From Rutpela maculata (lineage: Eukaryota; Arthropoda; Insecta; Coleoptera; Cerambycidae): 64,000 bases of DNA. Position numbers and translations under genes: made by a program. This document shows positions 41,160 through 52,565 of this stretch, one piece after another; position 1 is the first letter of the stretch; the number at the start of each line of letters is the position of its first letter. The stretch spans positions 407,108,547 to 407,172,546 of the forward strand of contig OW386285.2 in the NCBI GenBank assembly GCA_936432065.2. Direction: 5' to 3'. The notes beneath the pieces are model-generated. The model saw only the letters and a list, made by a program, of their open reading frames with translations, ran no database searches and was not told the DNA's origin.

Positions 41160-42090
41160 CAAGTACCTGTTACGTGCGTTTTGGCGCTGGTAACATTAGG
41201 TATGTCCGACTAGACTCAGTGGAGTCGGGGTGTGTATTACGTTCTTACTAATTACGTTATAAAAAAAACGACTGTCAGGGCGCCAAGTAATTTTCCTATA
41301 ATTACATACCCGCTATACTGAATAAAATTACTAAACTTAGATCTGGCAAAACGACACTACAACTAGGTGTAAATAACTCAACAACCAAATTAAAAGTAAC
41401 CTTCAGTTTATTGTAGACATAAACAAATATATAGTATGAGCCAAATATGACGATTACAATAGTTAAATGAATAGCTCAAACAGCAAAGAAAAACATTACA
41501 TAACAAATAGTTTCCAACTAATATTCTAAGCAAAAAAATAGGGTGGAGTTGGTAGTTCCCCTGACCCACGAGCGGGTAATCCGGGATAAAGGTGAACACC
41601 CCAAAATCTTTTACTTAAATACCTTTATCCTCAGATGGATACTTAACTATTAACTTTGCCTAGGTAGCTGTTACAAAATAATAATAATACTAATGCTACT
41701 TCATAGGCCTATTAAAGCAAACAAAAAAACGTATCTTATATGTTTGTAACACTTTAGTTGCCGTAAAATTAATTTTAATAAAACCTCCACTATGTGGTAC
41801 CTACTTATCCCGTAGAAGAAAGGGTTGAGGTTCACGAAGGAACCTGGGGCTGAGCCGGCGACTGCAACGAAATTCTCCCCGTCTTATTTTACTGTACAGC
41901 CTACAACGAGTTCTACACTCCTTCTCTGAGGCCCTCCTGAACGCCTTAGAATAATACAACACAATCACCCGACCAAAAAAAAACGCCTAAAATAAGATAT
42001 CTCGAAATAATATCGAGAGGACTTTTCTGAGAAGCAGATTGTAACAAATAGCAAAGAAATTAAATAAAACTCACCTCCCTTGCCTTACGC
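41160..42090 (-). other. Possible solo LTR or LTR fragment (uncertain)
   Basis: On the minus strand TAATTACTTGGCGCCCTGAC at about 41276-41296 looks like the end of an LTR followed by a primer-binding site of the TGGCGCC type. Sequence to about 42080 is moderately GC-richer than its neighbours and has no ORF. No second LTR, polypurine tract or gag/pol was found, so this is only a suggestion. Confidence 0.25.
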
Positions 42091-42099
42091 CCGATGCAC

Positions 42100-43270
42100 C
42101 AAGAAGACGTTTTATAATTTCAGCACTTTCCCTGAAGAAAAGAATCCAATTAAATTGTTTACGGACGATATTATCCACCCATGTATCACCGATACTCCTA
42201 ATAAATATCGCCCTTCTTTAGACTACCCTGGATCAAGATGTTTCAAATGTAACTTTGTTTAATTTTTAATTATCCAAATGGTGTCTGTTCTTCCAATTCT
42301 CGCTATAGAATAAAATGTTCCTACCTCGACTCGGCGATCGCTACTACATCGATAAATCCTTTTTTATTCCCCATAAAAACGATTTCTCGACAAAAACAAC
42401 GGCTAGACATTTATAATTGATAAAAACTATAAATAGCTATTAACTCATGCAACCTGCATTCCCCACTTATGCACCGAGCACGAATTTATGATATACCGGG
42501 TGAGACTAAAAGTGTGTGCCTAAAGTGTTTAAGTATATAAAATTTTCCTGTTGTTCGAATTGCCTAAAAATTCATAACATACCTTTCTCTAATCTTAACT
42601 TTAAAGGCCCTTAAGGATATTGCAATCGGTTTATAAGAAAGACATAATAGTAGTATGCTCATAGTAGTATGGTTTATAAGAAAGACATAATAGTAGTATG
42701 CTCATAAATCCTAAATAAACACATTAATATTGCTTGATAAGAAAAGAAACATTTACAAAATATAAAATATGCTAAAGTATAACATTTTAAAGATGACGTT
42801 ATAACACTACTTAAGTACTTATTGTTCATTTGCTTAATTTTATTTGTGACAGAACAGAACATTTTTTATTATTGAAAACTGGTAGTACCTATGCAATAAA
42901 ATTCCTAATATATATATAATCTGAGCAGCCAAATTAATTTAAAATGTACACTAGCGCTGTAGCGTCTCCTGTTACATGACGTCACCTCACTAGTCTACCC
43001 GGCTGAGGTTGTTTGCGCACCTAATGGATTTATTCAAACTTTAATGTTGAATACCGCTTGTAAAATAAAAAATCCTTTACTCGCTATGTTTTGTATTAAA
43101 CAAAGATTTTAAAAATACTAAAATTACATTTTTTGCAAGGGGCCTATTGTGTGTGATCAACTTGAACCAAATATTATTGTAGATCACTATTCATATTCAA
43201 CTGATGATGAAATGCCATTAGCCTAAATGGTTGAAGGTGTCGGTTTATTACCCGTGAAAATGAGTAAAAT
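42100..43270. other. Unannotated sequence with a 43-bp tandem duplication
   Basis: GGTTTATAAGAAAGACATAA and the following TAGTAGTATGCTCATA occur twice at a 43-bp period (42628 and 42671). Otherwise no gene or repeat is supported here. The last part may be the 5' portion of the hAT element that ends at 44126. Confidence 0.5.
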
Positions 43271-43329
43271 CAGTGGCCACAAATTATTTTAGGCATCTCA
43301 TAAAGATATTGCCGGGATTGGTTCCAGCC

Positions 43330-43831
43330 ACAAAGGGTCGCCACAGGAACGCTGTCAGGAATCATTGTCAAACATTCTTAACCCATTCGGTGCCATTCTG
43401 TTTTGATGACTGTCTCTAAGGAGCCGAGGAAAATTATTTGTTATATCAAAGACTAATAGTTACAAATAATGGACGTCACCACAGACAAGGTGCGTGGTCG
43501 GCCGCCAACGGAAATACCTGAACACACACCCCGTGTGTGGTTGGCAGTGAAAGGGTTAATAAAGATAAAGAGGTCAAGGATTATAAGGCTCTTCCAATTA
43601 TTCCTCAAACAGAAAGCCGCTTTATATGGTGGCATAAAAACAAGCAAATGTTTCCAAATCTATATGAAAACTTTCTTGTCAGCACCGGCAGCAAGCCTTT
43701 ACAGTGAGCAGGTATTTTCAGAAGCTGAAAAAATATGTGAACCACATCATAGCATACTTATGCCTGATAGAACTGAGTCTAGCTATATTGTTCTTCACCA
43801 CAATTTACCAAAACTAAAGTCTGATTATTAG
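43330..43831 (+). pseudogene. hAT transposase C-terminal dimerisation domain, interrupted
   Basis: Removing the MITE at 43382-43555 joins QESLSNILNKDKEV to DYKALPIIPQTESRF, IWWHKNKQMFPNLYEN. A frameshift near 43665 leads to FLSAPAASLYSEQVFSEAEK and LHHNLPKLKSDY, then stop at 43831. These are the hallmarks of the hAT C-terminal dimerisation region of zinc finger BED-type transposases (WW, then SERxFS-like, then LHHNL). Here the usual SERVFS is SEQVFS. The insertion and frameshift prove it is inactive. Confidence 0.85.
43382..43555. mobile_element. piggyBac-type MITE in the hAT transposase
   Basis: 174 bp with ends CCCATTCGGTGCCA and TGGCAGTGAAAGGG, close to the CCCTTT...TGCCA ends of piggyBac elements. 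TTAA flanks both sides (43378-43381, 43556-43559), and removing it plus one TTAA restores the hAT reading frame across the site. The plus-strand open frame beginning at 43469 is partly inside it. Confidence 0.88.
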
Positions 43832-44126
43832 TTTTCATATTTTATGCCATGCTTTAAAAACATTTATTCTGTTATTGTTTATATTCATCTTCATCTGTTT
43901 GTGTGTAGGAATTTATTTTGTTATGTTTTGTCTTCACAGTTTATTTGTATATGTATACCTTCTGTTTTGTACTTTAGATTTTAGAGGAATAAATGATATA
44001 TGGATATTGCATAATGGTTGCTTTATTTAAACATATCGGCAACGAATATCAGCAAATTTTTGACGATATCGATAATCATCAATCTTGTCGATATTACCGA
44101 TAACCGACCGTATCGGTCGATCACTA

Positions 44127-45500
44127 GTAAAAATTTTCTGAACGATTTAAATATGATGTGCATGTTGCATACTTGTCCGGTTATAGTTTAAATTGAAATT
44201 GTCTAATGTACAAAAAGTATTGTAGTTTGAAAATATTAAATTTACCTGTTTCTAATCCTTTGAAACCATCTGTTTGAAAATGGTATTAATTATGATAATA
44301 TACAATTTTTCACAACCTTTGACAATTTATTACTTTAATATGACCTAATTTAAGTACTTTATTTTTATTAAAAATAATCTGTATCTTTCATTTCAATAAA
44401 TTTGAGATATGGCTGAAAATAGTAAAATAATATTTACTTAAACCATCATAAGCACTTAATGAGTCATTAAAATTACTCTTGAATTTGTAGTTGACTTAAA
44501 AATAGATTAAACAGATTCCAAGGAAATATACAGATAAGTAAAATTTCCCTTTTATTTTTAGGTAAAAAATAAATAATTGTCCATGATTTTCAGTTATTTA
44601 AAGTATAAAAATATTAAAATAGTTCATTACAGTTTAGGACGAAATAGAAGCACAATTTAAAATAATTTACGTAGGCATCTAAGATTTAAACCAGTAACTT
44701 CAGGATTATAAAAATGTACACATGGTTACTTTCGTTTGCTTGAGCTACCTGCTTCTAAAAAGTTTTTGAAGTCCCACTAGAATGCATTAATGTATTTCGA
44801 AGTTGGTTACTGGCTGGGATGATACGTACTTAAGTAATTTACGAGTTACCTTTTGGAAAACAAATGGTAATAGCCCCTTTTGCACATTAAAAAAGTCTTT
44901 CTTAAGAATACAGCTGGAGCTGGCAAAATTCTGATAACAAGCCTGTTGAATTGTACAAATCGATAGTTGTACTTTTCTATTTAACTTTTAACACATATCT
45001 ACTAAAGACCAAAGACTTTTTCTCGAGGTTTTTTCTAAGATTAAAGTTAAATCTCGATTAAAAGTTCTGGTAACAATGTTTCTCTAAATTAGTAATAGTA
45101 GATATATTACAGTATCAGTAGGTATTATATCGTGGGTATATATGAATAAGCTGTTAACCTATAATATTCGTTAATACTTTCTTTTGGCATGACGGTTATT
45201 CAGTACCTTTAATGTTAGACGTTAGACTCTTTAGCATAACTCTTTATTAGAGATATCACAAAAAGGCTTGATACTAAAGAATGACAACAGTCGTATATAT
45301 GTGCCTTGTACTAAAAAAAGTAATACTTTCATTGAAGGAGGCAAATATTTTAAACTATATTACACAAATAAAATATATTAACTTACGAGTATCCACTATT
45401 TTTAATCACAACACTAAATGACTAAATAAATAACAAAACTTTGACGTCTGCCATTAATCAACATTGTGAGGTTAGGTTAGTCCTTGACACTCCTTGATAA
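44127..45500. other. Unannotated AT-rich sequence
   Basis: No coding region, RNA or repeat could be supported. Confidence 0.4.
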
Positions 45501-45501
45501 A

Positions 45502-46422
45502 CCTTCGAGCATATAGGCATATAGGGGAAAATAGACGTCGCCAAACAGCTGTTTGTTTGCTCGACCCACAACTGTAAACAAGCAAATTATTAATCCCCGA
45601 TTCTCTTGGCTGGTAGAAAATAATGACGTATCCGTATGTGGTTCTGTAGGGGATGCTTTCTAATATGGCGTTTAGTTTAATTTGCATATTGTCTAGAGAT
45701 GAGTTGCTATTTAACAACCTCTGTTATGTTATAACTGTTATTTGTAAATAGCATTAACAGACTGTTAGTTCTGCGTTCGAAAATAAAGGCCATCACAGAC
45801 GGATTTGCATAAGCGTATAAAACATATGCATAAGCATATGCATATACGTAAATATAAAATCAATAACAGACAAATCGCATAACCGTATCAAGTGATCCAA
45901 TCAGATACAAGCATCAATGCAAGCATCAAATGCGCATGTGTGTTTGGTTGTGCATAGTGCATAAACATAGAAAGTTCAATATTTCGATATTTTTCTATGA
46001 GCTTATGCGAGGAGCTAAGCAACAAAATGGCCGCCTTATATCTGTACTCTGATTGGGTAATGACTCTATGCATATGCATATGCGCCTATGCAAATCCGTC
46101 TGTGATGAGTGTGATGGCCTTAACAGGTGAGAAAATAACAGTCTCTGAAATAACATTTGCAAACTGCGGTATGCGCATGCCAGTACTTCTTAGCGATCTG
46201 TTATTTTTAAACTGTTATTTCAAAATAGCAGTAGCAGTTTAAACTGTTATTAAAAAATAACTGCTTTTATCCATCACAAATATTGTCTACTTTCGTGTAC
46301 TATGGTGCTTTGAGGGTGTTTACTTTGCCTCTCGCGTCATTTGCCCATATGTGTTGAGAACAAACATTCGCATTGTTGTAAAATCGAAAAGGCACCTCTG
46401 TCTTCCCTTACATGCTCGAAGG
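45502..46422. mobile_element. MITE with CCTTCGAGCAT ends, host of a nested element
   Basis: Ends CCTTCGAGCATATAGG and, inverted, ATGCTCGAAGG bracket 921 bp. The terminal ~180 bp match the element at 49923-50232 in inverted orientation (shared CAAACAGCTGTTTG, AAGCAAATTATTAATCCCCG, TTGAGAACAAAC). The interior includes repeated AACTGTTATT motifs and a second element at 45791-46107. No clean target duplication was found for this copy. Confidence 0.75.
45791..46107. mobile_element. Nested MITE rich in ATGCATATGC
   Basis: Inverted ends CATCACAGACGGATTTGCAT and ATGCAAATCCGTCTGTGATG, with repeated GCATATGC palindromes on both arms. It is 317 bp and non-coding; both ORFs overlapping it are chance frames. 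Confidence 0.78.
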
Positions 46423-46429
46423 AATTATC

Positions 46430-47490
46430 GACATCGACAGTGGTTTATTTCGTTTTAAGTCCCGGGTAACTGGGAACTGGGAGTTTCATAAATCAGATTC
46501 AGGATTCAGTGTAAAATGATCTTGTCAATCATAATAACACAACTCACTTCACAGAAGTAGGTATTGAGATCGAGTCTTTTGAGTCTCACGTCACTAGAGC
46601 TGTAAAGTTCGATCTTTGGGAAGTTCGATTTAATCGCATCTGATAATCACTAGAAATAAAAAATATCGACGATTTTAAGGGAAGAATATTTTTCTTCATA
46701 TCATAAATATAAACAATGTGTCTAGAACGAAATTCATATTTTGAGAAAAGATAAAAAGTACACGCATGCGTAATTTTTAAAATTTTATTTCAGTCATGCG
46801 GATTTTTAGTTTGTCATATTCTGCATTATTATGCGTTGACATAATATGTATCTCCACACTGCCCACACAAATGTTGATGATTTCGACGTACCTAAATATC
46901 ATGGATATTTAAAAGCCGAACGCTTTTTGGTAGTTCAAAAAAATAATTAATGTGAGTAGGCCGGATCATGAGCAGGCTGGATCATGAGTAGGCCAATATG
47001 GGCGATGTTCTAAAAATTGTCAATTGTCAAGTATCTAAAAGTGAAGTCCAACGACTAACGTGTTTGAATTTAAAATTTTAATATTAACTTTTGATTGTTC
47101 TTAACTCTGCTATTTCTGTATGAAAATATCGTGGGTATTTTCAACTTTCAAAAAAAATCCTGCAAAAATGGAAAAATCAAATAATGCGTAAAAAGTTGAA
47201 ACGAGAACTATCTCACAAAACTTTTGAATTCGTATCTGCGAAAGGTCAAAAAATTTAGAAGATGCTTATTCAAAATTGAAAGTATTGAAAACTTTGGATG
47301 GGGTATGTATACTTATTATATATACTTGACAACGAACAATATTAACGTTATTAAGCGTCGGCAGCGTCGCGAGTAAATATGATTGCCAGAGATGAAAGTA
47401 AAAAATTAGGTAGGTAAATTAAAATTGCTTCTTATGAGTTACCTTTGGGTCTACTTAGTTGAACAAAAAAAAACATTTTAAAAACTTAAA
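46430..47490. other. Unannotated sequence
   Basis: No supported gene. A short tandem motif (GAGTAGGCCGGATCATGAGC, then AGGCTGGATCATGAG) lies at 46950-46997. Confidence 0.4.
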
Positions 47491-47499
47491 TGCTGCCAT

Positions 47500-47787
47500 T
47501 AAAATTACTATTTTTTTAAAATATTACAATTAATGCGGGAGGACACCGGTCATCCTCTGACTGAGCAATGACCTGGCCCCTTGCAGGTAGCCTTTGTGTG
47601 CCCCAGCTCTTGTCCCATTACATTTCACATTTCACTCTTAAGCAATATATTTGCTGTTTTCCTGGCTTCCAGTTCTACCGACATGCAAAAGAGTGAATCT
47701 AAGGATGGTTTTCATTGCAGCCGTTGGAGTGGCCCTGATTGCTCCTGTTATTCCTAGGCAAGCTAACCTTTAAACTTGATAGATGAG
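47500..47787 (-). pseudogene. LINE ORF2 fragment (RNase H-type LINE)
   Basis: The minus strand reads a block close to CLGITGAIRATPTAAMKTIL then RFTLLHV, the region just upstream of RNase H in R1/LOA-type LINE proteins. Frames are broken beyond it. It may belong to the same LINE family as 12315-12977. Confidence 0.65.
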
Positions 47788-47793
47788 CATTAA

Positions 47794-47971
47794 CACACTT
47801 AGCGACATCGTGACCTACCGGTGGGTCACACTGGGTCTTGCTAGTGAACGCACGTGCCCACTGGTGATTCACTATCCACTGTTTTATTATACATCATATA
47901 TATATTGTTATATGATTCTTATATTATGTCCCAGTGAGTGTACAGGTAGATTTGCTAACGTCGCTAATGTG
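47794..47971. mobile_element. TTAA-flanked MITE (piggyBac-type)
   Basis: 178 bp with inverted ends CACACTTAGCGACATCG and CGTCGCTAATGTG. TTAA is present on both sides (47790-47793, 47972-47975). It is inserted just beside the LINE fragment. Confidence 0.8.
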
Positions 47972-47975
47972 TTAA

Positions 47976-49235
47976 TTGTGGAGTGCTCCTGAGAGCGCCA
48001 CCAAACAAGTGCCGCATATGTTATGGGCAGGCGTTCCTCGCTTGAGCTTCCTCAACAGTTTGGTATTTAGGTTATATTTAGGCTACAAAAAAAATTATAA
48101 TAACAATTATTTATGCAATACAGATAGCAGAAAGTAAAACAAGGTCATATATAAAAAAAATTTTTCAAATGCATATGTAGAAAGAAGATACCTTCAATAG
48201 GAAAATATAGTAGATACCCTTCAGGTCATCAAAAAGTTATTTTCAGACTGAAAATTGTTGCAGATACAGATTTAAACAAAGAGAGGGCATTTCTTACATA
48301 CAAATGTCTAGAAATTCTAAATTTATGGTAAATATTAGAAGTTGACAGTGTGCAACATGCTTGCCACTTGCCGCACTTACTGAAAATGTGGCAAAACGAA
48401 TGATGGGAGGAGGGAGATTTATAAAAATACGTTTGGCAAACTAATCAATTTAATATTTAAAAAAGAGAATATCGGGAAGGAAGCGAGTTTGCAAATGAAT
48501 GTTCATTTAAGGGGTTTCCAAAAAGAACACAAGGTGTCACGAGGGGGGTGGCCTAAAAATAATCCATTTTTTCGAAACGTATTTATTGAATTGCCGCAAC
48601 TGGTACGAAGGCGATTTGTAGGGTGGAGTTTAACCATCTATGTACAAACAAATTTTGATAAAACATCACAGCTAAAAAGCTGGGAGATGTTATCGGATCA
48701 AAAATAAATTCAGACACATTTGAAAAATATCAATAAAATTTATGTCTGCAAATGCTTCATTACCAAAAAGTATAAGACATTTTATTTCCCTTCCAATTTT
48801 ATTTTTCTACAATATAAATAAATTAAACATATATTTATAATATAATAACTGTGCTATAACCTACTATGTATGGTTATAGTTGTGTAAAATAAAACAAAAA
48901 TAAATATACAAAATATAAAATGCGAATGTACATATGGAATGTATACATTTTGGACATTTTCAGTTGGCAGCAGCTGCAATTTGTTGCGGTTCAAATGATA
49001 TGTAGTGTATTTCAGATTTCTCCACTGGAATGGTTACGTCAGTTATTATTCTCTTTGGTACCGTTTTTACTTCAGTATACATACTCTCTGACCAACTGTG
49101 TGGGACTAGTTTATTCTGAAACAAAATAAATGATATTTTATTATTTATTATAATTTAATAATGTTCTTTTGAAAAAATTCCTCTAAAGAACAGAGTTCAA
49201 ATTTCATCCAGAAAAATTATAATATTATAAACAAC
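47976..49235. other. Unannotated sequence
   Basis: An open frame at 48489-48707 has no family resemblance and no splice context; no other feature is supported. Confidence 0.35.
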
Positions 49236-49239
49236 TGGT

Positions 49240-49600
49240 ATTCAAAATTACAGCCATATCAGCAACGAAGAGAACTATTTCCTAGGGTCCAAAGCAAAAA
49301 CACTGCTTCAGGTATGGATAATGTCTCATACAGTATTATCAAAAAATTGAATTACAATATCCACCATCAAAATCTATAACTTCTATATTCAGAGCATGCG
49401 CTTTTCAAATAAATGGAAAAAGGGAATCATAACTATCCCCACGCCCAACATATGAGTCATTCCAAAGCACATAACTAAGACCATTTCCATTCGAACTTTT
49501 ATTGGCACTGGGAAAATGTTCGAAAGAAATGCTATTAAAAGAATACATCAAAGACAAAGTAGCAGATTACCAAATAAAGTCTTCCATGTTTCGTCCCCTA
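49240..49600 (+). pseudogene. LINE RT N-terminal relic
   Basis: It reads SKNTASGMDNVSYSIIKKL and, after a frameshift, FSNKWKKGIITIPTPN, the fingers region of CR1/Jockey-like RT (A-G-x-D...WK...IPK). Only this part remains. Confidence 0.6.
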
Positions 49601-49922
49601 GCAATTTTCAATCAAAACCGTTAAATTGAAAGGAAGTAATTGTATAGTTTATTTATCTACAAAATGACCAGCCAAACATAATATAAAGGTATTAAACAAA
49701 AACTTTTTTATTGAAAAACTTAGACTTTGAGTACCAGTGGGATAGTTGGAGAGTAGGTCTTTTTTCGATAAACAGAGGAATACACTTTTTGTACTAGCTA
49801 GTCTGAACGCGCGAATTTGAAATAAAACTACGTATTTACATAGGCAACCAAAACATTCGTATATTGTAAACCTGGTTGCATAAGGTTTTGTCTCTCTAAA
49901 AGCTGAAATTCCACTGCTAAAA

Positions 49923-50232
49923 GCTTCCAGCATATAATAAGGGAAAATAGGGGCGCCTTTTTTCTTTTACAACAATCCGCATGGTTTGTTCTCAACACAT
50001 ATGGGCGAGGGACGCGAGAGGCGTAGTAAACATAACATCCACAAAACACAATAGAAAACGAAAGTAAACAATACGCAAATAATACTAAACGCCATATTAG
50101 AAAGGATCCCTATGGGGATGAGATCATTATTTTGCACCAGCCAAGGAACCGGGGATTAATAATTTGCTTGTTTACAGTTGTAGCCCGAACAAACAAACAG
50201 CTGTTTGGCGATTTTCTCCTATATGCTCGAAG
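49923..50232. mobile_element. Second copy of the CTTCGAGCAT-ended MITE
   Basis: 310 bp with ends CTTCCAGCATAT and ATATGCTCGAAG, flanked by GCTAAAAG on both sides (49915-49922, 50233-50240), a perfect 8-bp duplication pointing to hAT-type mobilisation. It matches the outer parts of 45502-46422 in inverse orientation and lacks its middle. Confidence 0.85.
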
Positions 50233-50244
50233 GCTAAAAGCATC

Positions 50245-52275
50245 TGAAATACTCCCTCACTCATTTGGGAATACTTTATTATTATTTTGCTATATATACA
50301 AACTAAAATTTCTGGACTGTCCTGACTACACTTAATAAAAGACTTGATCCGTGTTAAATACCTACAAAGAAAGCCAAGTGCTTCGAATATTTTATTCTGG
50401 AAGAAGAGGCTCTCTCCTGTCTTATATAATATTTATTGCCACAACATATTTACTAGATTCTGAATCCAGGATATTTCAACAGGGAACACACATACATTTG
50501 AAAACAGTCACAGTGTCACAGAAGATTGGTTCAACTTATTAGCCCAGACGACAGAGATCATTTTATAGTGAAATCCACAAAAATTTGCAAACTGAATAAT
50601 TTTTGTTTCTGTGAAAGTGTATAGAATCATATCCTGAAAAATTTACATTTCGCTCGGATTCAGAACATAAAAAAAAGTGAAAAAAAAAATTTATCCATTT
50701 TTTCAAAATTTTGAAATTAAGTCAGGGTAGGAAAAAATAAAAAAATACAGGTGGATAGACCACGTGTTTTTAAACAAAAAATATCTTAATAAAATTTATC
50801 GCTAAAGCCATGGTATTCTTGGAAAAAAATAGTGAAGTAACTTTGTCACTCTGCGCGGCTAGCGCACGGTTAATGCATACTATGGAACCTCTAAAAATTC
50901 TTAGCTGTTCTATCGAGTAAAATAAAGCTTTTTTCTCTTTCTGATTACACGTTTTAAACATTTTTATTAGTGAATAGGAGGATAAATAGTGAGTATGGAG
51001 GGAAAATATATAATTATGGACGCATACACAGACACCACACATAGCCGCTGAATCGCTCGCATGAATTTTTACGTGCCTTTACTGTATTGTATTTATCCTC
51101 CTATCCACATTTCAGCTCTATCCAATGGATTCCTTATACATTTGTTAATGTATTGGAAGAGTTCCAGAATTTATATTCAAAACAATCAGAGATATTTTCA
51201 TAGTTATAAGGATAAGATCGTGAAAATCGCAATTTCTTATCATGATCTGATTGATCATATTTTCGAAAAAATGCATACAAATAAACGATTTTGTGTTTGA
51301 ACATTTGAAAAGTATATATTTTTTCCGAAATAGTAATATTTTATTTTTTCCAATGGGTCAATTTCTCGACAAGTTACAGCCTCCAATATATATATTTATC
51401 AAAAAAAATCATGAAGCAAGGAAATTAAAATTATTTGTTATGTACTTTTTTTTAATCCTCGTTACTATAACTTAATAAACCATAATAATCATGCAGTGTA
51501 CATACTTTTTAACAGTTCTCAATAAAGAAAGAATTTTTTTGAAGGGCTTTTATTTTTTTCTATATTGTTTATTGCGACGATTGAGTTCGGGCGTGATAAT
51601 ATATATAAATTTTTCCCATTCATCCTTTGCTTGTACTGTTTAAAACAAAAAAGCATCAGAAAGCTACAATTTCCATCTTTTAAATGAGCCAACACTCATA
51701 TGGATTGAACAAATTCTGATTTAAAAAAAAGTTTACTCAGTTTTCAAAATTTTGTGGGTAAATACCTTCATCGACTGGGCTTTATGGAGATTTAAACTGA
51801 AACTTTTGAAATCTCAACTTCTCGTCTTCAATCATGTTCCGAATTCTCCCACAGTAACAATTACTAACGAAATAATAATACCTAAAATTAACTAATAATA
51901 CAGTTTTCTAAACGATTTTAATGGTTTTTTGTTTGTTCTGTAGGTTAACTCTTCTTGGAATGGACAGCATTCCAGCTGCTGATTTTAAGGAACATTTTTT
52001 TTTTATTAAATACAAGGCCTAACAATAAAGTTAGGCCGTGTATATTTTTCTGAAAAATTGAAAACGGAGAATAACCAGCAACAAAATTGAAATCAAATAT
52101 GTAATTATTAGTCTCATCTTCTCTTAACGTTTTGGTTTTTGATGCACACTCAAAGAAATAGTATGGGTAAATTCAACAAAAAAAAATGGTTAACTAACAA
52201 TATCGTTAATTTTGTTAAATTAAATTATATTGATGGTATTTTTAAACAAGAGGTGATTGTTATTTTAATTAATAA
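50245..52275. other. Unannotated AT-rich sequence
   Basis: No gene is supported. A short inverted repeat (TAGGAGGATAAATA near 50974, TATTTATCCTCCTA near 51092) may be the ends of a ~135-bp MITE. Confidence 0.4.
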
Positions 52276-52278
52276 AAA

Positions 52279-52280
52279 GT

Positions 52281-52318
<38 letters not shown>
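52279..52318. repeat. TA dinucleotide run at LINE 3' end
   Basis: About 17-20 tandem TA units directly after the LINE 3' UTR, interpreted as the element's tail or its insertion site. Confidence 0.85.
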
Positions 52319-52323
<5 letters not shown>

Positions 52324-52565
52324 AAATAAAATCCTTTATTTAGCCAAAAAGACTAATACATCATGAATACACAGAAACATCATATAGATATAAAACAATA
52401 TATATATAAAACAAATCATCAGACAGATAAATTTTATACGTCACACTATAAAATTACACAATGAGCATCTAGAATAACAATAGTAGTACAGCAACCGATA
52501 TCCCATCAAGATTAAGGCAGTTAATTCAGTTTTTAATTGGGAGGTTTGACAAACTATACAAGCAG

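Larger units (their letters stand above)
43275..44126 (+). mobile_element. hAT transposon 3' portion
   Basis: It contains the C-terminal end of a hAT transposase (to 43831) and ends with GGTCGATCACTA at 44126, inverse of the TAGTGATCGACC end common in hAT elements. The 5' end was not found. A piggyBac-type MITE sits inside the coding region. Confidence 0.65.

Noticed and set aside
41160..42090. Complete LTR retrotransposon
   Set aside because: Only a primer-binding-site-like string was found; no second LTR, gag or pol nearby, so it was kept only as a low-confidence note.
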